DNA of 64,000 nucleotides, taken from the NCBI GenBank assembly GCA_003669585.1, contig QWOQ01000015.1, forward strand, positions 1 to 64,000. The letters are read 5' to 3'. This document shows, piece by piece, positions 54,098 through 63,111 of this stretch. The stretch comes from Planctomycetota bacterium (GTDB lineage: Bacteria > Planctomycetota > Planctomycetia > Pirellulales > UBA1268). Made by a program: the position numbers and the translations under genes. Below the pieces are notes generated by a model. The model was not told the origin of the DNA. It did not search any database and saw only the letters and a program-made list of their open reading frames with translations. Within the stretch, counting starts at the first letter, position 1. Each line of letters begins with the position of its first letter.

Positions 54098-56936
54098 AAG
54101 CAAACTCGTTGGAATTGAGCAGTGCGAGACAGACCTCGGCGAGCGCGCGGGTGCGCAGGGGCACATCGGCGGGCTGGAGGTCGGGGACAAAATCAGCATA
54201 GGCGTGCAGCGTTTCGTTGAATGAAAACTTCTCGCCAGTGTTTTCCTCGACGGCATCGCGTCGGACTTCGAGGGGTGGCTTTTGCGCCGACGGTTTTTCG
54301 TCGTCGAGCAGTGCTTCGATGTCGCGCCAGTGAGCGAGGCAGCTTTGCCGTTCTTCATTACTAGGCGAACGGGAGAAGGTGAGGGCGAAGAGTCGCGTGA
54401 TAGCTGAGTCGTCAGCGTTGGTTTCCTTCACTACGCGATGCGCGAGGGCCAAGGCGCGGGAGTGCGTGTTCTGACCGTTGAACAAGCTGAAGACCTGAGG
54501 AGTGACGGTGGAGGACTCACGGCGTTCGCAGGAGAAGTCTGGCGTCGGCGCGTTGAATATTTCCAGCTGCGGATCAGGCAGGCCGCGGGTCTTCAGCGAG
54601 TAGAGGGAGCGACGATGACGCTGTTCAGGGAGTGGGTTTGGTGTCCAGGCAGAGGCGAACGTGCCCATGACCTGTCGGGGCTGCATGGCGGCTTCGAGAT
54701 TGATCTCGGGCCGGTTTGGGATGCCGCCGAGCGTGGGATTGAGTTCGCTGGTGGCGGTGAGCATCGCATCGCGCAACTCCTCGGCGGACAGCCGGCGGGG
54801 CTTGAAGACGGCGTAGCTCGTGCCGGTCGGATCCTTGTCCGCGAGCGATTTCAAATCGGGATGCGTGGCGCTGCGGCGATACGCATCGGAGTTCAGAACG
54901 ATTCGGTGCATGGCTTTGAAGCTCCAACCTTTCTCCACGAAAGTGGCCGCGAGCCAGTCGAGCAGTTCAGGATGCGTGGGCTTCTTGCCGGTGCTGCCAA
55001 AGTTGTTTGGATTGCCCGCGATGGGCTGGTCAAAATGCCAGAGCCAGATTCGGTTCACGATGGTGCGGGTCGTGAGCGGATTCTCCGCGCTGGCAACCCA
55101 ATCGGCGAAGGCCATGCGGCGGCCTTCGATGGCGTCGGGAATGGGCGTCTTCTGCGCGGCACCCAACACGCTGAGCACGCCGGGCTTCACCTTTTCGCCG
55201 GAGCCAAAAGGGTCGCCACCGGGGAGCACGCAAGTCTCTTCCAGCTCGCCTGTGGTCATCCGGTCAACGGGCATGCGCAGTGGCCCAAAGACGGTCTTAT
55301 ACTGCGGCGTGCGGCCCGCGTGCACGGCGAGTGCGTGGGGTTCGTAGCGATCAAGTTCCCACCCGAGACGTTCGAGCCCTTTGCGGGCCACCCGCTCCAG
55401 TCCGAACTGTTCTGGCGTGAAGCCGACCAGCTTGGGTGGGAAGTCGCCTTCCGGTACGCCAGCCGAGGTGAGGGTATTGCGCGCGGCAGCGAAGAAGTCC
55501 GAATACTGCCGAAGCCTCTTCGCGGGTCCTTGCTTCGGCGTGGAAGGTTTGCGAGCGGTCTCAACAGCGGCGTTCCACGTGGTCGGGTTCTTGGCGTTAT
55601 CCTTGAACCAGCGCTGCGCGTTCTCCATCAGCACGGCATCGAGCTTCGAGAGCATGGCCCCATGTTTCGCGAGCGTCTTTTCCAAATAGGCGCGCTCCTC
55701 GAAGCCCTGCGTGTTTTCCACCGGCAGGAAAGGCGCGGCACGTTCGGAGAGCTGGGTGGTCGCAAACACGGCCTGGATTGAATAGTAGTCGCGTGTGGGG
55801 ACGGGGTCGAACTTATGATCGTGGCATCGGGCGCATTGCAGCGAGTGCGCGAGGAATGTCTCGCCCACGCTGTTGCTCACGTCATCGAGGAAACGCTGCC
55901 GCGCGATCTTCTCGACCTCCATGCCGGTCAGCTCCCATGGCCCCATGCGCAGGAAGCCGGTGGCGATGACATGTTCGGGGTCGTCCGGACCGATCTCGTC
56001 GCCGGCGATCTGCTCGCGCACGAACTGATCGTAACGCTTGTCGGCGTTGAACGAGCGTACTACGTAGTCGCGATAGCGCCAGGCATTGCCGCGTTCGTAG
56101 TCGTTTGAGAAGCCGGACGAGTCGGCATAGCGTGTGACGTCGAGCCAATGCTGCGCCATGCGTTCACCGTAGTGCGGGGAGTCGAGCAGGCGATCGATAA
56201 CGGCAGCGAATGCCTCGGCGTCCGGCCGCGCATCCTTCACGAACGCTTCCACTTCTTCCGGCTTCGGCGGCAGGCCGATGAGATCAAACGTCGCACGACG
56301 GATCAACGCCAGGCGATCTGCTGCCGATGCGACGGTGAGTCCGGCGGGCATCTTCGCCGCGATGAAGGCGTCGACCGGATTGCCAGGTCGGTCGGGCGGC
56401 GTGGGCTTCTTGACGGGTTGATAGGCCCAGAGTCCCTCGGGCTTGTACTTTCGGTTTGTCCACTCCGGCGAGAGCCCGCCGCTTGTCTTCACGATGATGC
56501 CATCCTCCGCCGACCACTTTGATTCATTCTCTTTTGCAATGACTTTGATGCGCGCTTCATCCGGCCACGGCGCATCGCCCGCGATCCAGTCTTTGATCCA
56601 CGCAATTTGCTCTGCGTAGAGCTTGTCTGCCTCCTTCGGCGGCATGGCTTCCCAATCGTCATGCTTCCGCGTGACCGCGAGATACAGCGGGCTCTCCTCT
56701 GGTTTGCCGGTGACCAAGCCCGATTGTTCGCTGTCGCCACCTTTGAGCGTGGAAGCGAGCGTCCTCATATCCAACCCGCCTTTGATCTTTGCTTCGTCGT
56801 TGCCATGGCACGTGAGGCACTTCTCATGGAAGAGCGGCGCGATGCGGCGCACGAAGAGCTGCTCGGCATTATCAGCAGCATGCGTCTGGGATGCCGCCCA
56901 AACAGCGAAGATGAGAATAGAAAGAGTCGCTTTCAT
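54087..56936 (-). CDS. PSCyt cytochrome (PSCyt1-DUF1549-DUF1553)
   Basis: 949 residues from ATG 56936 with a signal peptide ending THAADN. PSCyt1 has the haem motif CLTCH (40-44) and EAMPPKEADKL. DUF1549 follows with DLIGLPPKPEEVEAFV, MAQHWLDVTRYADSSGF and a second motif CARCHDHKFDPV (from Cys368). DUF1553 closes with NRIWLWHFDQPIAGNPNNFG, KPTHPELLDWLAATF and RRLSAEELRDAMLTATSEL. It resembles the PSCyt protein at 30293 in domain order but lacks the LamG-like insert. The ATG overlaps the (frameshift-corrected) stop of the beta-helix gene as ATGA. Sequence style is closer to Verrucomicrobia-type homologues, which is an impression, not a search result. Confidence 0.92.
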   Translation of the reverse strand: MKATLSILIFAVWAASQTHAADNAEQLFVRRIAPLFHEKCLTCHGNDEAKIKGGLDMRTLASTLKGGDSEQSGLVTGKPEESPLYLAVTRKHDDWEAMPPKEADKLYAEQIAWIKDWIAGDAPWPDEARIKVIAKENESKWSAEDGIIVKTSGGLSPEWTNRKYKPEGLWAYQPVKKPTPPDRPGNPVDAFIAAKMPAGLTVASAADRLALIRRATFDLIGLPPKPEEVEAFVKDARPDAEAFAAVIDRLLDSPHYGERMAQHWLDVTRYADSSGFSNDYERGNAWRYRDYVVRSFNADKRYDQFVREQIAGDEIGPDDPEHVIATGFLRMGPWELTGMEVEKIARQRFLDDVSNSVGETFLAHSLQCARCHDHKFDPVPTRDYYSIQAVFATTQLSERAAPFLPVENTQGFEERAYLEKTLAKHGAMLSKLDAVLMENAQRWFKDNAKNPTTWNAAVETARKPSTPKQGPAKRLRQYSDFFAAARNTLTSAGVPEGDFPPKLVGFTPEQFGLERVARKGLERLGWELDRYEPHALAVHAGRTPQYKTVFGPLRMPVDRMTTGELEETCVLPGGDPFGSGEKVKPGVLSVLGAAQKTPIPDAIEGRRMAFADWVASAENPLTTRTIVNRIWLWHFDQPIAGNPNNFGSTGKKPTHPELLDWLAATFVEKGWSFKAMHRIVLNSDAYRRSATHPDLKSLADKDPTGTSYAVFKPRRLSAEELRDAMLTATSELNPTLGGIPNRPEINLEAAMQPRQVMGTFASAWTPNPLPEQRHRRSLYSLKTRGLPDPQLEIFNAPTPDFSCERRESSTVTPQVFSLFNGQNTHSRALALAHRVVKETNADDSAITRLFALTFSRSPSNEERQSCLAHWRDIEALLDDEKPSAQKPPLEVRRDAVEENTGEKFSFNETLHAYADFVPDLQPADVPLRTRALAEVCLALLNSNEFAYVY

Positions 56937-57103
56937 TCAGGTTTTCCGTTTTCAAAGAGGAATCGGATCTCCGCACCGCTGAGCATCATGCTGCAGATGG
57001 TGAACTGATCGATCTCGCCGTTTCCATTGCGGATGGGAAAATAAGAGGGATGATTTCCCGTGAGCAGATTCCGATTGCCGATCTCGCAAAGGCCCAAGGT
57101 GAT
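56933..57103 (-). pseudogene. Displaced 3' end of the beta-helix gene (other frame)
   Basis: Removing one base from the CCCCC run (minus strand, 57108-57104) restores NPITLGLCEIGNRNLLTG ... NGNGEIDQFTICSMMLSG and stops at TGA 56935-56933. This is a normal LamG-type ending (NPITLGLCEIGNR, GEIDQF). The restored stop overlaps the ATG of the PSCyt gene as ATGA, as expected for the operon. Either a sequencing error or a recent mutation. Confidence 0.8.
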
Positions 57104-59360
57104 GGGGGTTCTTCGACACTTCACGACTGATCTCGAACCCGTCGAAGTATTGGAGGACCCTGCCGCTTTGATTGTCGTAACTCACCGCGATGGATTGCCA
57201 ACGCCCCTGCGTCCACTGAGCGCCTACGGCACCGCTGGTACGCTGCTTTTCCTGGGGGTCCGCGAAGTTGCTGATCAGCCGATCCCAGCGATCATCCGGC
57301 GCATGCAGAAAGCTGTCATCAGCAATGAGAGGTAGATCTTTGCGTATCTCTTGCGACCACGTCTGCCACTGCTGAAAACGAAGCTGCTCGCGTTGCTGGA
57401 TCAGACCTTCTAGGTCGTTGTTGGGAAAGAAATCCTGCGGTGATACGCCCGCCGTTGTAGAGGCCAACGACATACCCACTTTCAGACTTTCAGGAGCCTT
57501 GTCCTTTGTATGCGCGATAACCTCGCCATCATAGAGATGCACCGCGTTTTTCTGGGCTTTCACATTCATCGCGAACTCCGTGCCGACGTCCTCCAGCTTC
57601 ACGTCCGGCGCATGCATGACGAAGCCCTTTGCCGCCGAGGGGACGTGGACGCGTATGCGTCGGTTCTCGCAGCGAGTTTCCGGAGACTCGATCCCGGCGT
57701 TGTCACGAATTGTGACCTTCTCGCATCCGTTCAAAGGTCCGATCGTTCGCGCGGAGCCGCGGAAGATGTTGTCAGTCACCAACAGTGTGTCACCGCCTGG
57801 GGCGAAAGTGATCGCGTGCGTTGCATGTGGTCCGCTGGTGAAAATGTTGCCACGTACGGTGACGTTTTCGTAGCGGCCGCCGGGTTCATGCGTCGTGAAA
57901 TACAGCTCGGCGTAACTCTCGTAATTGCCGGTGAGGAAACTGCGACGCCCGCGTCGTGGGTCACGCTCGCACTTTGTTGTGTTGTTCACGAAGACGTTGT
58001 CGGCGAGCACGAAGTTGCGAGGCTGGTTGATCCAGGAACCGCGGCCGCCATTGCGAAACGTGTTGCCAACGATAACCACGTCCTGACATGACTTCTCGAC
58101 GCTGATGACTCGTGAGCCGTTCGTGCCATCCACCGTGTTTCCTGTGATAGTCGCGTCCTGGCAAAACTCGGCAAGAAAAAAGGCCCCCATGCGCGAGCCG
58201 GTAATGTGGTTACCGCTGAACGAGATGCTGCGGCTTTTCTGAATGTGCATCGTGTCGCCGAGAGCGCTCAGCCGACAACCGCGCACGATCACCTTCTCGC
58301 ACCCAACGAGATCGAGTGCCCCCTTCCCAGGTCCGCTGCCAGTCGGTGCGTAAAGAGCGAGATGTGCCTGAAACAGATGCGAGATGAGTTTCGTCTGCGG
58401 TCCAGCGGTGCTCTTAAACCGAATCGACTCACCGTTGGGCGTGTCGGCGATGCGAATGAATTGAGGCGAACTTTCGATGACAAAGTACTGCCGGCCACGC
58501 ACAACGTTTGTCGGCAACGTGTCGCCGAAGAAGCAGATTGAATCGTGACCGCGATCCGCATCAGCACCTTCACGCACCGGTGAGACCGGTAGCGGCTTCG
58601 AGTTTTCCACGAAGACACGGTCGTCGTTGGCCTCCATCCGCACGGGGCCACGAATGAGATCATTGCGAAAGTACTTCGCCGCCATCGCTCGGTCGTCGGG
58701 AGTGTAATCCTCGGGCCAGACGGTGATCTGCCACAGATAACCGTAGTCCCACATGAATTTTCCACTGCGTGTGAGGGTGCAATTCTCGATGGTCACATTC
58801 CGAGCGTACGTCTCGATTTCGCGATCACTCCCCTTCTTTTCTCCTCCGAGCACCGTGATTACCGCGCCTGCCACGCCGTCCGAAGTGATGTCGCGAAACG
58901 TGAGGTTCTCGGTGCGTTCACTCGCCGATGTCGTGATGAGAATCGCTCGCGTGTTGGCATTCGGCTCCCACGAGTTCGCAGGCTGCGAGGGATCGAACAC
59001 GTTCCCACTGAAGTGTCCGCCGAACCAGCGAAAGTCGGAGACGTTGTTCCCCGCAAAGAGCACAACGCGGGCCTTGTCTCCGAGTTTCGTTGGCAAATGA
59101 AAACGCGCGCCATACGCAGTAACAGTCATGTGCGACGCGAGCGGCAATGGCTTCGTGCCATCCAACTCGTAATCGCCCGGCGGGATCGTGACCAAACCGG
59201 CGCGTTCGACGCTCGAGGTGAAAATGTCTTTCAGCTTTGCGAAATCATCACCGAAGGCCGGTGAGACAAGTGACACGATGATTAGGACAAGGGATGAAAC
59301 TCTCATGGAAAGGCGAGTCACGCTGAGTGATTGGAACGAAGGAATTAAAAGCTGAAGCAT
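56952..59360 (-). CDS. Right-handed beta-helix protein, frameshifted near 3' end
   Basis: 802 residues as read, from ATG 59360 (TGATG overlap with the SGNH gene; ATG 59306 gives a neater signal peptide). After the signal (VSSLVLIIVSLVSPAFGDD) a long parallel beta-helix of short strand repeats fills residues about 60-560, e.g. ENLTFRDITSDGVAGAVITVL, NVTIENCTLTRSGKF, GCEKVIVRGCRLSALGDTMHI, DATITGNTVDGTNGSRVISV and VVIVGNTFRNGGRGSW. Such helices bind or cleave polysaccharides; no catalytic residues can be assigned. A LamG-like C-terminal domain begins near 700 but the frame is broken at the G5 run 57104-57108. The last about 55 residues as read (HHLGPLRDRQSESAHG...) are out of frame. Confidence 0.85.
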   Translation of the reverse strand: MLQLLIPSFQSLSVTRLSMRVSSLVLIIVSLVSPAFGDDFAKLKDIFTSSVERAGLVTIPPGDYELDGTKPLPLASHMTVTAYGARFHLPTKLGDKARVVLFAGNNVSDFRWFGGHFSGNVFDPSQPANSWEPNANTRAILITTSASERTENLTFRDITSDGVAGAVITVLGGEKKGSDREIETYARNVTIENCTLTRSGKFMWDYGYLWQITVWPEDYTPDDRAMAAKYFRNDLIRGPVRMEANDDRVFVENSKPLPVSPVREGADADRGHDSICFFGDTLPTNVVRGRQYFVIESSPQFIRIADTPNGESIRFKSTAGPQTKLISHLFQAHLALYAPTGSGPGKGALDLVGCEKVIVRGCRLSALGDTMHIQKSRSISFSGNHITGSRMGAFFLAEFCQDATITGNTVDGTNGSRVISVEKSCQDVVIVGNTFRNGGRGSWINQPRNFVLADNVFVNNTTKCERDPRRGRRSFLTGNYESYAELYFTTHEPGGRYENVTVRGNIFTSGPHATHAITFAPGGDTLLVTDNIFRGSARTIGPLNGCEKVTIRDNAGIESPETRCENRRIRVHVPSAAKGFVMHAPDVKLEDVGTEFAMNVKAQKNAVHLYDGEVIAHTKDKAPESLKVGMSLASTTAGVSPQDFFPNNDLEGLIQQREQLRFQQWQTWSQEIRKDLPLIADDSFLHAPDDRWDRLISNFADPQEKQRTSGAVGAQWTQGRWQSIAVSYDNQSGRVLQYFDGFEISREVSKNPHHLGPLRDRQSESAHGKSSLLFSHPQWKRRDRSVHHLQHDAQRCGDPIPL

Positions 59361-60241
59361 CACGGCATTGTAGCGAGAGTCTCCACGAGCGGCTTCAGTC
59401 TCTCTGCATAAACGCCATAGCCTTCCAGTGAGAGGTGAATGTTGTCCGGCGTGAAGAGCGGCTTCTTGATCGTGCCATCGACATTGAGGAAGTCGTTCGT
59501 CAGATCGAGTATGTGCACCTTCGGGTCACGGTCGAGTTTCAGTGGATCGAGCGCTGCGTTGGTCTTCTTGATGTCTTCATAGAAAACGATGCCCGGCGCG
59601 TGGCACGGCAGAATCTTTGCGACGATGACGTCCGCCATCGAGAACTTTTCGCGGAGATTGGTCACACACATCTGCACACCCTTGGCCGCAGGTACGATGC
59701 CCGTCTCCGGGGTAAAAAACATGTTGTTGTTGCCGATCATCAAGACGATCAGCTTCGGTTCAAGCCCCGCAACGCCGCCGTGATCGAGACGCCACAGAAC
59801 GTTTTGCAACTTGTCACCGCCGATGCCGATGTTGATCGTCTTGTACTTCGCAAAGTGCTTCTTCCAGGCATCGTTGAGCACGCCCTTGTCGAGCGGGCTG
59901 CCCCATTGCTGTGTGATACTGTCGCCCACGAGCAGAATATCGATCGGCCCTTTATTGGTCTGCACGTAATCAACGAGCTTCGCATGTGTATCAAGCCATG
60001 AGGTTCCTCCCCAATGCCCAGCGGACGGACAGACCGGCCACATTGACGGCAGATGTTTGTTCGACTCTCGTCCCGGCCGGCGCTCATGCTCTGGCTTGTC
60101 AACCACATAAGCCCGCTCTTCAGCAGTCAGTGGCCAACCGTTCTTCTGCGGCTCAGCCGTCTGATAGGGATAGTCGACAGCCAAGGCGAGGCTGCAATGC
60201 CCCGCTAACAGCATTGAGAAGAGCGAGAAAGTTCGTTTCAT
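59360..60241 (-). CDS. Exported SGNH/GDSL hydrolase
   Basis: 293 residues from ATG 60241; the frame extends to 60295 but the signal peptide (KRTFSLFSMLLAGHCSLALA) starts here. SGNH blocks: VGDSITQQW (Ser108 is the nucleophile in GDS, 106-108), NIGIGGDKLQNVLWRL (block II), LIVLMIGNNNMFF (block III, GxN) and FTPDNIHLSLEGY (block V, DxxH). These esterases often deacetylate or de-esterify polysaccharides, which fits the beta-helix protein coded next. First gene of the four-gene operon; its TGA overlaps the next start. Confidence 0.93.
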   Translation of the reverse strand: MKRTFSLFSMLLAGHCSLALAVDYPYQTAEPQKNGWPLTAEERAYVVDKPEHERRPGRESNKHLPSMWPVCPSAGHWGGTSWLDTHAKLVDYVQTNKGPIDILLVGDSITQQWGSPLDKGVLNDAWKKHFAKYKTINIGIGGDKLQNVLWRLDHGGVAGLEPKLIVLMIGNNNMFFTPETGIVPAAKGVQMCVTNLREKFSMADVIVAKILPCHAPGIVFYEDIKKTNAALDPLKLDRDPKVHILDLTNDFLNVDGTIKKPLFTPDNIHLSLEGYGVYAERLKPLVETLATMP

Positions 60242-60531
60242 GGCGAGTGACTTTTCTAACGGACGAAATAGACAGACGACATGGTGGCAGGTCAATTGTC
60301 GGGATGAGCCTGCGGAGTATCCTGCTCAGGCACAGAAAAGCCGTTAGCAACAACCGGTATTCCGCGCAGAATGATTGTTTTGAGTATTCGACTTTTCGGA
60401 CAGTTGCAGATCCATTCAGCTTTCATACAAGGAAGTGAGCAAGGTGCTCATATCTTTTGTGAAGCAGTACGGCCTCATTGTCATTGGCATAAGTGCTCGG
60501 CAAAAAATATTTTTGCGACAAGGCATTCAGA

Positions 60532-61575
60532 TCAAGACCGAGGAGTGCGCCGAACCGCGACGGTCCGCTTGGTAAGCACTGCTTCTTCAATCGCGAACAT
60601 AATCTCGTGCACGTGACTGGCGTTGGCCAAATCATTGTGGGGAGGAGTGCCTGACCGGATACATTCAAGAAAGTATTCAAACTGTCCACGATAAGGATGA
60701 TCGTTGACATCGCCCGAGTCAGGAAGGGCCGTTGGAATGGTCGCCCAGCCCCGCATTCCAGGCCATTCGAGCGTGGAAACATGATCGTTCCAGATCGTAC
60801 CTTTTTCCCCCTGAAGTAGTACGGGAAAGAGATAAGGCTGACGGCACTCAAGACTTGCCGCAACCTTTCCCATCACGCCTGACTCAAATTGAAGGAGTGC
60901 AACAGTGTTGGGATCGTATTCAAACTTCAGCGGGTTGTGTTTGCTCGTCGAGGCCATTGCCGACACTTCAGCAACTCGACTTCCAACAAGCCAGACCAGA
61001 GCGTCAATTGCATGGCATCCGGCTGTGAGCATCGCGCTGCCCCCCATCTCCTTCTTGATATTCCAAGCCCACTGAGCGTACCAAGGACCCAAACCGTGAA
61101 AGTAGCTCGTCTCACCATAAAAGAGATCTCCAAGAAGTCCTTGGGCCATCATTGCTTTAATATTTTTAAACAGGCCGATCCATCGAAGTTCAAAGCAGAC
61201 GCTGGTAAGAACTTTTGCATCGGCAACAGCGGCCATCATCTGTTCAAGGTTTGCTCGATCAAGAGACACCGGTTTTTCTATAACAATATGCTTGCCTGCT
61301 TTTGCGGCGGCAATGGTTTCGGCGGGGTGTGATGGATGTGGAGTGCAGATTGATACGATGTCGAGTCCGTCATGATTGAGTAAATCTTCATAGCGATCGT
61401 ATGCCCGAGCGCCTGCAATTGAATGAGTGGCGATCTTCGCTTTTGCTTTGTCGAGCGAACGAGACGAAACAGCAACAATAGTGCAATCGGGAATTGAACG
61501 AAATGCGTCGATGTGTGCTCCGGCAACCCAACCTGTTCCGACAATACCAACAGTCAGAGGCTTCTTTGAAATCAT
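60532..61575 (-). CDS. Gfo/Idh/MocA family oxidoreductase
   Basis: 347 residues from ATG 61575 with GAGGGA upstream; TTG 61587 is an alternative. The N-terminal NAD(P)-binding domain has VGIVGTGWVAGAHIDAFRS, IVSICTPHPSHPAETIAAA and the EKPVS motif (GKHIVIEKPVSLD) that marks the family. The C-terminal alpha/beta domain has GGSAMLTAGCHAIDALVWL, with the active-site His in the GCHxxD segment. Such enzymes oxidise or reduce sugars, inositols or similar ring compounds; substrate unknown. No signal peptide, so cytoplasmic. Base use is like the flanking core genes. Confidence 0.93.
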   Translation of the reverse strand: MISKKPLTVGIVGTGWVAGAHIDAFRSIPDCTIVAVSSRSLDKAKAKIATHSIAGARAYDRYEDLLNHDGLDIVSICTPHPSHPAETIAAAKAGKHIVIEKPVSLDRANLEQMMAAVADAKVLTSVCFELRWIGLFKNIKAMMAQGLLGDLFYGETSYFHGLGPWYAQWAWNIKKEMGGSAMLTAGCHAIDALVWLVGSRVAEVSAMASTSKHNPLKFEYDPNTVALLQFESGVMGKVAASLECRQPYLFPVLLQGEKGTIWNDHVSTLEWPGMRGWATIPTALPDSGDVNDHPYRGQFEYFLECIRSGTPPHNDLANASHVHEIMFAIEEAVLTKRTVAVRRTPRS

Positions 61576-61688
61576 GATGTCCCTCAAAAGGATTCCTGTT
61601 TACCGTTCACCAAAGAGCACACTCTACCGTTGGAGGAGCACTCTCGCACGAAGGTGCCCACTTCTTTCGCAACTGTCGCGATTGAGCA

Positions 61689-62978
61689 TCAGGAACGAGT
61701 CTGTCCATTGCCGGTAACGATGTATTTATACGTCGTGAGTTCCCGGGGCCCACAGGGGCCGCGAGCATGCAGTTTATCCGTTGAAATCCCGATTTCTGCT
61801 CCCAGACCCATTTCCCCACCGTCATTAAAACGCGTACTGGCGTTAATCATCACCACAGCCGTGTCGACTCGTGACGCAAATCGGTCGGCGGCCTTGGAAT
61901 CGGACGTCACAATAGCGTCGGTGTGGCGAGAACCATAACGATTCACATGTTCAATGGCAGCATCGAGCGAATCGACCACCGCCACAGAAATCTTGGGGCC
62001 CAAAAATTCTGTTGCAAAGTCTGCATCGGTTGCCAGCGTGGCAAACGGAAGGACTTTGCAGGTTGCCGCATCTGCGACAATAGCTACGCCGTGAACTTTT
62101 AGTTCCTGACCGATCATCGGTAGAAACGCGTCGGCCACATCCCGATGGACCAGGAGCGATTCGGCGGCGTTGCAGACCCCCATGCGCTGGCATTTGGCGT
62201 TGATCGTAATGGAACGTGCCATCTCTATATCGGCCGCTCTGTCGACGTAAACGTGACAGTTGCCACGAAAGTGTTTCAAAACCGGCATTCTGGCTTCGCT
62301 GCAGACTCTTCGAACCAAGTCTTCGCCACCACGAGGAATCACGATGTCGATCAAGGTATCCATGGCGAGCAATAATCCAACAACGACGCGATCGGGTGTG
62401 TCGACGAGTTGAACGCAATCAAGAGGAAGACCGCTGGCAATGATTGCCTCACGAATCGCTGCAACAATCGCGGTGCTTGAATGAGCAGCTTCTTTTCCTC
62501 CGCGAAGAATAATTGCATTTCCACTGGCAATCGCTACTGCAGCAGCGTCAGCGGTCACGTTTGGTCTTGATTCGTAGATAAAAAAAACGACTCCGAGTGG
62601 AACGCGAATTTTGCGAACCTCAAGTCCGCTGGGTTGTGTGGAGCATTCAAGAACTTCCCCCACAAAGTCATCAAGTGTTGCAACCGCCTCCACGCCAGCG
62701 GCAATCTGTTCGACTCGTTCGTGATTGAGTCGTAGCCTGTCGATGGAGGCCGGAGAGAGGCCCAGTGAAGATGCAGCTACTATGTCGAGCGCATTGGCTT
62801 TGAGAATCAACGGAGTTGAAACACGAATGGAAGCGGCCATGTTTCGCAAGCAAACAGCCTTTGATTCACTCGAAAAGCCTGCTAATTCGATCGAGGCGGC
62901 CCGGGCACGGTGAGCGAGGGAATGGCAGTACCGATCAAGGGTTTCGGAGGTAGCCAAAGGGGTTGAGGGTGTGGACAT
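61689..62978 (-). CDS. proA: Glutamate-5-semialdehyde dehydrogenase
   Basis: 429 residues from ATG 62978, the usual ProA length; the frame extends to 63026 without family similarity. It reduces gamma-glutamyl phosphate to glutamate-5-semialdehyde with NADPH in proline synthesis. Features: RVPLGVVFFIYESRPNVTAD, GNAIILRGGKEAAHSS, IDIVIPRGGEDLVRRV, VLKHFRGNCHVYVD and the catalytic Cys269 in RMGVCNAAESLLVH; near the C-terminus RFNDGGEMGLGAEIGISTDKLHARGP. proB is not in the window. Downstream of folP on the same strand, not overlapping. Confidence 0.97.
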   Translation of the reverse strand: MSTPSTPLATSETLDRYCHSLAHRARAASIELAGFSSESKAVCLRNMAASIRVSTPLILKANALDIVAASSLGLSPASIDRLRLNHERVEQIAAGVEAVATLDDFVGEVLECSTQPSGLEVRKIRVPLGVVFFIYESRPNVTADAAAVAIASGNAIILRGGKEAAHSSTAIVAAIREAIIASGLPLDCVQLVDTPDRVVVGLLLAMDTLIDIVIPRGGEDLVRRVCSEARMPVLKHFRGNCHVYVDRAADIEMARSITINAKCQRMGVCNAAESLLVHRDVADAFLPMIGQELKVHGVAIVADAATCKVLPFATLATDADFATEFLGPKISVAVVDSLDAAIEHVNRYGSRHTDAIVTSDSKAADRFASRVDTAVVMINASTRFNDGGEMGLGAEIGISTDKLHARGPCGPRELTTYKYIVTGNGQTRS

Positions 62979-63111
62979 AAAAACTTTTACTCTCAAAAAA
63001 CAGAAATGAATCACAAACACATTCACGCAACAATATCGTACGCCTCACAGTGTAACGGCTGAGCCTCTTCGAACGTCGATCATCGTTCGAAGAACACAGA
63101 GAGCAGCGTGT

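Noticed and set aside
54438..55781. A 447-codon open frame on the plus strand
   Set aside because: It lies fully antisense to the PSCyt gene in G+C-rich sequence, has repetitive Gly/Arg/Glu content and matches no family; the minus frame has clear PSCyt and DUF1553 motifs.
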